Below are positions 39,476 through 46,193 of a DNA stretch of 46,193 nucleotides, piece after piece. The translations under genes were made by a program, and so were the position numbers. Under the pieces are notes generated by a model, which was given only the letters and a program-made list of their open reading frames with translations, was not told where the DNA came from and searched no databases. The first letter of the stretch is position 1, and every line of letters begins with the position of its first letter. The stretch spans positions 1 to 46,193 of the forward strand of contig DJOV01000013.1 of NCBI GenBank assembly GCA_002437285.1. The letters run 5' to 3'. The DNA is from Prevotella sp. UBA6429 (lineage in GTDB: Bacteria; Bacteroidota; Bacteroidia; Bacteroidales; Bacteroidaceae).

Positions 39476-42070
39476 ATGAAGCAAAATCGTGTGGCAGTCG
39501 TAGGACTGCTGATGCTCGCTCTGCCGGGCAGTGCCGATGCCCAGGTGAGCGCCGACACCGCCAAGCAGACACAACCCGTGACCGACCAGCAACTGGGCGG
39601 CGTGACGGTGACCGCCGTGCGCCGCACCGACACCGAGGCCACCGCCGTACAGGAGGCCAGGCGCAGTGCCAATGTGGTCAACAATGTGTCGGCCCAGGAG
39701 ATCAAGCGCACACAAGACTCGAATGCCGGCGAGGTGATACGCCGTATACCTGGCGTGAGCCTCATCGACGACAAGTTTGTCATGGTGCGCGGCCTGCAGC
39801 AACGCTACAACAACGTATGGATCAATGGCGGCGCCGTGCCCAGCTCGGAGGCCGACAGCCGCGCCTTCTCGTTCGACATGATTCCCAGCGGCCAGATAGA
39901 CAATCTTACCATCGTGAAGACCCCTGCCGCAGAGTATCCCGCCGACTATACGGGCGGTTTCATACAGGTCAACACCAAGGAAATACCCATCTTCAACTCT
40001 CTTCATCTGTCCGTAGGCGCCGGCTGGAACAGCCAGTCGGCCCTACGGACTTTTTTTTCCCAAAAGTCATCGGCCACCGATTTTCTCGGCTTTGACTCGG
40101 GCCTCCGCTCGCTCGACGGCGGCATCGAAAAGACCTTCTCGACACTCGGCCTCAACGGTGGTGGCAACCCGATGATCGACCTGCTCGGCAACGGGTTTGG
40201 CAACGATTGGGGCGTGAGACGCCACAAGCCGTTCGGCGACCTGAAGTTCAACGCCGACTATGCCCACCGCTGGAAGGTGTGGGGCGGAAAGCTCGGGCTG
40301 CTCGCCGCCCTCACCTACACCAACGAGTATCGGGTCTATCGCGACATGGTCAACAACTTCTATGGAGCTTACGACACCGACAACGACCGGGTGAACCCCC
40401 TGCGCCTCTCTACCGACAACCAGTATAACCAGAACGACCGCCTTGGCGCCATGCTCAACCTGACCTGGCTCAGCCCGTCGGGGAACAACAAGTTTCAGTG
40501 GAAGAACATCTTCAACCAGCTCGGCAACAGCCGATACACCACCCGCCAGGGCCTCAGCGCGCAGTCGGAAAATGAGCGGTCGGCCGAATACTATTACCGC
40601 AGCCGCACCACCTACACCACACAGCTCACCGGCAGCCACGCCATTGGTGCCGAGGCCCTCGACTGGAGTGCCAGCTACGCCTATGCCAACCGCCGGCTGC
40701 CCGACCGCCGCAAGTATATCCTCTACAACGAAGACCCGCAGCAGAGCGACCAGTATGTGTGGCTCTACAAAAACGACATTTCGCGAGAGTGGACCTCGCT
40801 CGACGAGCATATCCTCTCCCTGCAGGCCAACGACAGCCACCGCTTCACCTTCGGACAATGGCAACCCACGCTCAAGGCGGGTATCTACGGCGAGTATCGC
40901 ACCCGCACGTATAACACCCGCAACCTCCTCTACTGGTACAACACGGACAACAACCTGCCCGACGGCTTCCGCAGCATGGGCATGACGACCCTGCTCAGCG
41001 ACCCCGCCAACTTTGGTGCCGACAAGCTCTACCTGCTGGAGGATGTCAACAAGATCAACGACTACAGCGGCAACAACCTGCTCGGTGCCGCCTATGCCAT
41101 GGCCACGCTGCCACTTGGCAAGGTGGATGTGCACGCCGGGTTACGCTATGAGTATAACCAGATGGAACTCATCTCCAACACCAAAGCCTCGGTGGTGAGC
41201 CACGAGAGCCACTACTACCGTCATGGCGACCTCTTCCCGTCGGCCAACATGACCTGGCACATCAGCGACCAGCACCAGGCACGCCTCTGCTATGGGCGGA
41301 GCATCAATCGGCCCGAGTTTCGCGAGCTGTCGCCGTCGGTCTACTACGACTTCGACCTGGCCTCCAACGTGCAAGGCAACTACGACCTGAAAAACTGCTA
41401 CGTCGACAACATCGACCTGCGCTATGAGTGGTATCCCAGCCGCGGCGAGGTCATCTCGCTGGCCGCCTTCTATAAGCATTTCGACTCGCCCATCGAGTGG
41501 GTCTACACCCTGTCGGGCGGAACCGATGTCGTCTACTCATACAAGAACGCACGCTCGGCCGACAACTACGGGCTGGAGCTCGACATTCGCAAGAGCCTCG
41601 ACTTCATCGGCCTGAAAGACTTCTCATGGAGCTTCAACGGCTCGCTCATCCACAGCCGCGTGCATTTCGAGCCCGGCAGCTATGAGTATGACCGCCCCAT
41701 GCAGGGACAGTCGCCCTACCTCATCAACACCGGCCTCTTCTATAACAACCAGCGGCACCACCTCTCGGTCAACCTGCTCTACAACCGCATCGGCAAGCGC
41801 ATCGTGGGTGTGGGACGCACCGAGGGTGGCGGTGATCCCTCGCACAACATCCGCGTGCCCGACAGCTACGAGATGCCGCGCGACGCCTTCGACCTGACGG
41901 CCAGCAAGCGGTGGGGCAGATGGGAGGTCAAGCTGGCCGTGCGCGACCTGCTCAACCAGAACATCCTCTTCAAGCAGTTTCAGACTGTGGAGGGGAAAGA
42001 GATTCAACAAGTGACACGCAAATATAAACCGGGACGTAACATCAACCTCTCGGTAACCGTAACATTATAA
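39476..42070 (+). CDS. TonB-dependent outer-membrane receptor
   Basis: This 864-residue receptor takes up an unknown ligand through the outer membrane using TonB energy. It has a signal peptide (MKQNRVAVVGLLMLALPGSADA), a plug domain (about 50-190; GGVTVTAVRR, then IRRIPGVSLIDDKFVMVRGL and the PAEYPADYTGGFIQVNTK end) and a 22-strand-type barrel ending in NINLSVTVTL. It lacks the N-terminal carboxypeptidase-like domain of SusC proteins and has no SusD neighbour. ATG 39476 is used because the longer GTG frame (39437) begins inside the promoter. Twelve bases after it starts a gene for a beta-helix lipoprotein, probably its surface partner. Ligand unknown; metal-chelate or small-organic uptake is likely by family. 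Confidence 0.9.
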   Translation: MKQNRVAVVGLLMLALPGSADAQVSADTAKQTQPVTDQQLGGVTVTAVRRTDTEATAVQEARRSANVVNNVSAQEIKRTQDSNAGEVIRRIPGVSLIDDKFVMVRGLQQRYNNVWINGGAVPSSEADSRAFSFDMIPSGQIDNLTIVKTPAAEYPADYTGGFIQVNTKEIPIFNSLHLSVGAGWNSQSALRTFFSQKSSATDFLGFDSGLRSLDGGIEKTFSTLGLNGGGNPMIDLLGNGFGNDWGVRRHKPFGDLKFNADYAHRWKVWGGKLGLLAALTYTNEYRVYRDMVNNFYGAYDTDNDRVNPLRLSTDNQYNQNDRLGAMLNLTWLSPSGNNKFQWKNIFNQLGNSRYTTRQGLSAQSENERSAEYYYRSRTTYTTQLTGSHAIGAEALDWSASYAYANRRLPDRRKYILYNEDPQQSDQYVWLYKNDISREWTSLDEHILSLQANDSHRFTFGQWQPTLKAGIYGEYRTRTYNTRNLLYWYNTDNNLPDGFRSMGMTTLLSDPANFGADKLYLLEDVNKINDYSGNNLLGAAYAMATLPLGKVDVHAGLRYEYNQMELISNTKASVVSHESHYYRHGDLFPSANMTWHISDQHQARLCYGRSINRPEFRELSPSVYYDFDLASNVQGNYDLKNCYVDNIDLRYEWYPSRGEVISLAAFYKHFDSPIEWVYTLSGGTDVVYSYKNARSADNYGLELDIRKSLDFIGLKDFSWSFNGSLIHSRVHFEPGSYEYDRPMQGQSPYLINTGLFYNNQRHHLSVNLLYNRIGKRIVGVGRTEGGGDPSHNIRVPDSYEMPRDAFDLTASKRWGRWEVKLAVRDLLNQNILFKQFQTVEGKEIQQVTRKYKPGRNINLSVTVTL

Positions 42071-42081
42071 AATCATAAACG

Positions 42082-43563
42082 ATGAAAACAGACAAGATGT
42101 TTTTGGGATGCATGGGCATCCTCGCCATGTCGATGACCTTCATGTCATGTAGTAGCGACAACGATGATCCTAATCCTGGCACCACGACGGCTTACCAATG
42201 GTCGACCGACGGCGGATTCAAGGCTTGTGACCACATTCTCTTCACCGATGACGGCAAGGAGGCTCCCAAGGGAACGGTCATCGGCAATGGCGACCAAAAC
42301 TTTGTTTTCAAGGGCACGCAGACCCTGGAGCGCGGCACCTACACGCTCAAGGGATGGGTCTATGTGGCCGACGGCTCGACGCTGACCATCCCGGCCGGCA
42401 CAGTCATCAAGGGTGACAAGGAGACCAAGGCAACCATCATCGTGGAGCCCGGCGGCAAGCTCATTGCCAACGGGACGGCGGCTGAGCCTATCGTCTTCAC
42501 GTCCGAGGCGGCAGCCGGCAGCCGCAAGCCCGGCGACTGGGGTGGCGTGATCCTCTGCGGAAAGGCTCCCAACAACAATGGTGTGTTGGCGCAGCAGATT
42601 GAGGGTGGCCCCCGCACGAAGCACGGCGGCAATGATGCCCAAGACTGCAGCGGCTCGCTGCAGTATGTGCGCATCGAGTTTGCAGGCTACCCCTTCGAGA
42701 AAGACAAGGAGATCAACGGCCTCACCTTTGGCTCGGTGGGCGCAGGAACGACCATCGACCACGTGCAGGTGTCTTATTCCAACGATGACAGCTTCGAGTG
42801 GTTCGGCGGTACGGTCAACTGCAAGCACCTCATTGCCTTCCGCGGCTGGGACGACGACTTCGATACCGACAACGGATTTGCCGGCAATGTGCAGTATGCA
42901 CTTTCCGTGCGCGATTCGCGCATCGCCGACGCCTCGCAGAGCAATGGCTTCGAGAGCGACAACAATGCCAGTGGTTCGACCGCTGAGCCTTACACGACGG
43001 CCCACTTCTCTTATGTCACCTTCCTCGGCCCGAAGACTTTCGACGCCTCATTTGCCAATACGGCTGACTATATCAACGGCAACGGCCTGAATCCTGAGAA
43101 CGGCTCGTCGATGGGCCTCTTCCAGGCGGCCATGCACATACGCCGCAACTCGCGTCTCAACGTGGAGAAGACCCTCGCCATCGGATGGCCCGTCGGTCTC
43201 ATCCTCGACAATGAGAAGGGCAACACGCAGGGCGCTGCCACCAATGGCCTGATGAGCCTCAAGGGCGTCACTTTCGTGGGCATGGACATCGTCGGCTCCG
43301 ACTTCAACAAGGTCTACAAGGACGAGCTCTACGACTATGTGAGCAAGACCACCGACCCGACCAAGAAGTCGTTCTCGAGCACCTTCTTCCAGTTGGCTGC
43401 CAACCAAAACACTGTCATCGGCAGCTGGATGGCGCGCACGTGGAGCGGCATCGCCTCCATCCTCGCCCTCAGCAACGAGTATCCCGGCATCGGAGCCTTC
43501 CCCGACGGACAGGACTGGACCACAGGATGGGCCAACTTCGACCCGCAGAACACACAGTACTAA
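42082..43563 (+). CDS. Surface lipoprotein with parallel beta-helix-like repeats
   Basis: This 493-residue lipoprotein has a lipobox with C23 (MTFMSC) followed by SSDNDD, whose acidic residues fit Bacteroidota surface export signals. The body carries repeated short strands (TLTIPAGTVIKGD, AEPIVFTSEAAAG, DWGGVILCGKAP, YVRIEFAGY, DHVQVSYSNDD) characteristic of a right-handed beta-helix. It has no polysaccharide-lyase motif. It starts 12 bp after the TonB receptor stop, so it is co-expressed and probably binds or presents the receptor's ligand in place of a SusD. It is followed by a strong terminator. The ligand is unknown. Confidence 0.82.
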   Translation: MKTDKMFLGCMGILAMSMTFMSCSSDNDDPNPGTTTAYQWSTDGGFKACDHILFTDDGKEAPKGTVIGNGDQNFVFKGTQTLERGTYTLKGWVYVADGSTLTIPAGTVIKGDKETKATIIVEPGGKLIANGTAAEPIVFTSEAAAGSRKPGDWGGVILCGKAPNNNGVLAQQIEGGPRTKHGGNDAQDCSGSLQYVRIEFAGYPFEKDKEINGLTFGSVGAGTTIDHVQVSYSNDDSFEWFGGTVNCKHLIAFRGWDDDFDTDNGFAGNVQYALSVRDSRIADASQSNGFESDNNASGSTAEPYTTAHFSYVTFLGPKTFDASFANTADYINGNGLNPENGSSMGLFQAAMHIRRNSRLNVEKTLAIGWPVGLILDNEKGNTQGAATNGLMSLKGVTFVGMDIVGSDFNKVYKDELYDYVSKTTDPTKKSFSSTFFQLAANQNTVIGSWMARTWSGIASILALSNEYPGIGAFPDGQDWTTGWANFDPQNTQY

Positions 43564-43582
43564 TTAGAACAATGACCATACC

Positions 43583-43644
43583 GGCTTCAGGTAGCGGCAG
43601 AGGAGTGTGTCACTCCTTAGCCTCCACCTGAAGCCTTTTTTTTT
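43583..43644 (+). terminator. Rho-independent terminator of the receptor-lipoprotein operon
   Basis: The perfect 10-bp stem GGCTTCAGGT/ACCTGAAGCC (43583-43592/43626-43635) encloses a second hairpin AGGAGTG-TGT-CACTCCT and is followed by nine T. Confidence 0.92.
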
Positions 43645-43769
43645 GGTTTGGCCGGCCACCAACAATCCATGGGTGACACACACACATCCATTGCCTCTCC
43701 GGACACAGGGAAGATGATTCTCGTTCTGTTAAAAAATGCTTAAAGAGGGCTGTCTAACGAAACATTTTG

Positions 43770-43777
43770 TACTTTTG
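43770..43777 (+). promoter_or_regulatory. -7 box upstream of the DUF1573 gene
   Basis: TACTTTTG matches TAnnTTTG; the -33 element is unclear. The leader to the ATG at 43863 is about 80 nt and ends with AAGGAG (43853-43858), a rare Shine-Dalgarno-like site that supports this start. Confidence 0.55.
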
Positions 43778-43862
43778 CAAAGTCTATGAGTTGACAACGC
43801 GTGGTGAAGGCCGTTGTATGCGACGTGTGCCGGCCACCGTTTTATTTAAAACAAGGAGAAAT

Positions 43863-44258
43863 ATGAAAAAGATACTGTTTGCTCTGATGATGCTCATGGG
43901 TGGCGTCAGCGTAGCCAATGCCCAGGCCAAGATCAAGTTTGCCAAGCTCTCGCACGACTTCGGCACGTTTGCCGAGAGTGCGAATGTGCAGCAGTGCACC
44001 TTCACCTTCACCAACGAGGGCGACAAGCCCCTGGTGATCAACCAGGCGGTGGCCAGTTGCGGTTGCACCATTCCCAAGTACACCAAGACACCGGTGAAGC
44101 CCGGCGAGAAGGGCACCATCAGCGTCACCTACAACGGGCGTGGCCGCTTCCCCGGCCATTTCAAGAAGATGATCACCGTGCGCACCAATGGCGTGCCCGA
44201 GATGACACGCCTCTACATTGAGGGTACCATGAAGGAGGACGCCAAGGACAAGAAGTAA
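43863..44258 (+). CDS. DUF1573 domain protein, exported
   Basis: The 131-residue protein has a signal peptide (MKKILFALMMLMGGVSVANA) and a single DUF1573 domain, an Ig-like beta sandwich. It has the family marks HDFGTF, FTFTNEGDKPLVI, SCGCTIP and PGEKGTISVTYN. Such proteins are common and often abundant in Bacteroidota, but their role is unknown. The longer frame from 43767 begins inside the -7 box, so ATG 43863 is used. It is monocistronic between its own promoter and terminator. The CGC motif could bind metal or form a disulfide. Confidence 0.9.
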   Translation: MKKILFALMMLMGGVSVANAQAKIKFAKLSHDFGTFAESANVQQCTFTFTNEGDKPLVINQAVASCGCTIPKYTKTPVKPGEKGTISVTYNGRGRFPGHFKKMITVRTNGVPEMTRLYIEGTMKEDAKDKK

Positions 44259-44282
44259 AACCCCATTCACCTGTCATGATAT

Positions 44283-44327
44283 TGTCTCCATCATCGCCAA
44301 GGCTGGCGACGGTGGAGACATTTTTTT
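44283..44327 (+). terminator. Rho-independent terminator of the DUF1573 gene
   Basis: TGTCTCCA/TGGAGACA (44283-44290/44313-44320), extended by CGCC/GGCG inside, runs into seven T. Confidence 0.9.
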
Positions 44328-44380
44328 GCGGGCGGCAAATATTTTCCGATTTCTTGACCATTGGTTTTCTGCCTTTACTA

Positions 44381-44388
44381 TAACTTTG
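44381..44388 (+). promoter_or_regulatory. -7 box upstream of the DASS transporter gene
   Basis: TAACTTTG matches TAnnTTTG; a TTG lies 17 bp upstream, shorter than usual. The leader is about 55 nt. Confidence 0.55.
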
Positions 44389-44450
44389 TAGGAGTTTTGC
44401 CCTGTCGAGGCATGCTCACGCAACCTGTAACACTAAAAACCTAAGATCAT

Positions 44451-45917
44451 ATGCAAGAAACCGTAAAGAAAGTATTGAGCGGCGACTTCAACAAGAAGAA
44501 GGCGCTGTGGTTCCTGCTGACCGCCCTGGTCACAGTCATCGTGTGGAACCTGCCCTCCGGTGTGTTTGGCATCGACGGGCTCACCGTGGTCCACCAGCGC
44601 GTCATCGCCATCTTTGTCATGGCCGTCATGTTGTGGCTCACCGAGGCCATCCCCGCCTGGGCCACGTCTGTCACCATCATCTTTGTGCTGCTCTTCTTCG
44701 TGAGCGACTCCTCGTTCTCCTTCATGCAGGGCACCGAGGGCCAGTATGGGCAGTTGCTCGACTCAGTGGGTATCATGGCCTGCTTTGCCGACCCCACCAT
44801 CATCCTCTTCCTCGGCGGATTCATCCTGGCCATCGCCGCCACCAAGTCGGGGCTCGACGTGTGGATGGCCAAGGCTCTCATCCGTCCCTTTGGCCACCGC
44901 AGCGAGATGGTGCTGCTGGGCTTCCTGCTCATCACGGGCGTCTTCTCGATGTTTATCAGCAACACCGCCACGGCGGCCATGATGCTCACCTTCCTCACAC
45001 CCGTCTTCAAGTCGCTGCCGGCCAATGGCAAGGGGCGCATCGCCCTCACCATGGCCATTCCCATCGGAGCCAACCTCGGCGGCATGGGCACTCCCATCGG
45101 CACGCCTCCCAACGCCTTCGCCTATAAGGTGCTCAACGACCCCACGGGCATGAACCTCGACATCAGCTTTGGCGAGTGGATGGGCTTCATGGTGCCCCTG
45201 GTGCTGGTGCTGCTGGTCATCTCGTGGCTGTTGCTCAAGGTTTTCTTCCCCTTCAAGCAGAAGACCATCGACCTCGAGATTGACGGTGACATGCAGCACA
45301 ACTGGCGCACGGTGGTGGTGGGCATCACCTTTGCCGTGACCATCATCCTCTGGGTGTTTGGCAAGCCGCTCGGCATCAACGCCAACACCGTGGCCATGCT
45401 GCCCATAGCCGTCTTCGCCTTCACCGGTGTCATCACCGCCAAGGACCTGCAAGACATCGACTGGGGCGTCATCTGGATGGTGGCGGGAGGTTTCGCGCTC
45501 GGATTGGCCATGAACGGCACGGGCCTGGCCAAGGCTGCCATTGCCGCCATACCGTTTGGTGAGTGGAGCCCGATAGTCATCCTCGTCATCGCCGGCGTCG
45601 TGACCTTCTTCCTCTCCAACTTCATCAGCAACACCGCCACGGCGGCCCTGATGATCCCGATCCTCGCCGTGGTGTGTGAGGGCATGGGCGACAAGCTCAG
45701 CATCATCGGCGGCACCTCCACTGTGCTCATCGGCATTGCCGTGGCCGCCTCGGCCGCCATGTGCCTGCCCATCTCCACACCGCCCAACGCCATCGCCTAT
45801 TCCACCGGCCTCATCCAGCAGAAAGACATGTCGAAGGCTGGTCTCGTGGTGGGCCTCGTCACCCTTGTGTTAGGCTTCTCGCTGCTCATCGTGCTGGGCA
45901 AGCAGGGCCTGCTCTGA
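44451..45917 (+). CDS. DASS/SLC13-family sodium:di/tricarboxylate symporter
   Basis: This 488-residue inner-membrane transporter couples sodium to uptake of succinate-like dicarboxylates. It has about 11-12 membrane segments and the two signature SNT motifs, SNTATAAMM (about 170) and SNTATAALM (about 393). Each is followed by a sodium/substrate loop, GTPPNAFAY and STPPNAIAY, in the inverted-repeat arrangement of VcINDY. Length matches the family. It is monocistronic, with a -7 box before it and a hairpin after it. Substrate choice (succinate, fumarate, malate, citrate) is not decided by the sequence. Confidence 0.92.
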   Translation: MQETVKKVLSGDFNKKKALWFLLTALVTVIVWNLPSGVFGIDGLTVVHQRVIAIFVMAVMLWLTEAIPAWATSVTIIFVLLFFVSDSSFSFMQGTEGQYGQLLDSVGIMACFADPTIILFLGGFILAIAATKSGLDVWMAKALIRPFGHRSEMVLLGFLLITGVFSMFISNTATAAMMLTFLTPVFKSLPANGKGRIALTMAIPIGANLGGMGTPIGTPPNAFAYKVLNDPTGMNLDISFGEWMGFMVPLVLVLLVISWLLLKVFFPFKQKTIDLEIDGDMQHNWRTVVVGITFAVTIILWVFGKPLGINANTVAMLPIAVFAFTGVITAKDLQDIDWGVIWMVAGGFALGLAMNGTGLAKAAIAAIPFGEWSPIVILVIAGVVTFFLSNFISNTATAALMIPILAVVCEGMGDKLSIIGGTSTVLIGIAVAASAAMCLPISTPPNAIAYSTGLIQQKDMSKAGLVVGLVTLVLGFSLLIVLGKQGLL

Positions 45918-45947
45918 CATTCTGCAAAGTACCGTTTCCACGTCATA

Positions 45948-45990
45948 AGGCTGGGTCCGCGCTCCGATGAGGTTGCGTAGGGCCCAGCCT
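45948..45990 (+). terminator. Probable terminator of the transporter gene
   Basis: The 11-bp stem AGGCTGGGTCC/GGGCCCAGCCT (one G-T pair; 45948-45958/45980-45990) is followed by TCTCGTTTG, a poor T run. The remaining DNA to the window end is the repeat copy C. Confidence 0.65.
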
Positions 45991-46046
45991 CTCGTTTGTC
46001 TCCGTGCGGCACACGGGTCATCGGCCAGAAAGCGGACCGTGTATAT

Positions 46047-46193
46047 AGGTGGGTTCTATCAATTAGCTTTGTCAGATTTTGAGGTTCTTTTTGAGGTCAT
46101 TTCGTTAGCGCGTGAGGGAGCATAGCGGGCTATGTGGCCGAACAAGCTGACGGAAGGGGCCAAAAAGAGAACAAAAGATGGCAAAACGTAATC
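46047..46193 (-). mobile_element. MITE-like element, copy C (inverted, cut by window end)
   Basis: Read on the minus strand it matches copy B from GCCATCTTTTG to the terminal TAGAACCCACCT. In the central hairpin the outer base pair is C-G (CATAGC-CC-GCTATG) where copies A and B have T-A, a compensatory change that keeps the stem. The other end lies beyond the window. Confidence 0.75.

Noticed and set aside
39476..42070. TonB receptor considered as SusC
   Set aside because: It lacks the carboxypeptidase-like N-terminal domain and is not followed by a SusD-type lipoprotein.
1..46193. Prophage, integron or conjugative element
   Set aside because: No integrase, structural phage gene, relaxase or tRNA attachment site was seen.

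Overview
The window reads as a chromosomal stretch from a GC-rich member of the Bacteroidota, most likely Prevotellaceae. Four things point there. Promoters repeatedly match the Bacteroidota sigma-ABfrA pattern (TTG, 19-20 bp, TAnnTTTG). Several secreted proteins share a short C-terminal tail of the Prevotella type (Y/F-[TS]-[VL]-[DS]-G-x-[RK]-[LV] ... basic end). There is a two-component-propeller/Y_Y_Y/AraC regulator. Ribosome binding sites are mostly absent. Genus and species cannot be fixed from sequence alone. No rRNA, tRNA, transposase, phage or CRISPR array was seen. Both window ends lie inside copies of one dispersed repeat, so the window may be a contig broken at repeats.

Layout. (i) 201-4150, minus strand: a compact envelope/tRNA operon (WG-repeat protein, LTA-synthase-like sulfatase-fold protein, PAP2 phosphatase, trmO) behind a clear promoter at 4182-4212. 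(ii) 4226-4729: gene-free DNA built of nested inverted repeats, then the terminator of an M13 metallopeptidase gene (4730-6757). (iii) 6862-25119: a glycan-degradation region without SusC/SusD. It has a membrane propeller-AraC regulator that lacks kinase and receiver domains, a large glycoside hydrolase and a non-catalytic multidomain protein that share an N-terminal module, a GH115 alpha-glucuronidase, a GH78 alpha-rhamnosidase-like protein with a decayed C-terminal tail, and a CARDB-like repeat protein. Intergenic DNA here holds a MITE-like element, long palindromes and an orphan promoter leading into a structured stretch. (iv) 25197-33644, mostly minus strand: a sialidase/NanM pair and surface-glycan or lipid A genes (GT2, a GT-B-like transferase, a putative rhamnosyltransferase, a WaaP-like kinase, an LpxL-type acyltransferase), the last group directly behind a flavodiiron protein gene.

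(v) 33880-38174, plus strand: the most unusual unit. A strong promoter overlaps a perfect 14-bp palindrome. It leads into a 29-codon ORF, an RNase H-like protein in which all four catalytic carboxylates are replaced, a translationally coupled PLD-SF2 helicase-DUF3427 protein, and a MutT-type Nudix hydrolase. I propose this as a nucleic-acid surveillance, repair or defence cassette; that role is inference. (vi) 38193-45990: LrgA/LrgB, a TonB-dependent receptor with a beta-helix surface lipoprotein partner, a DUF1573 protein and a DASS-family carboxylate transporter, most with recognisable promoters and terminators.

How it fits together: regions iii and iv look like host- or plant-glycan foraging and surface-glycan assembly by a gut or oral anaerobe, and the flavodiiron protein fits oxygen or NO detoxification. 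The three-copy repeat touches coding sequence: its terminal inverted repeat supplies the stop codon of the large glycoside hydrolase.
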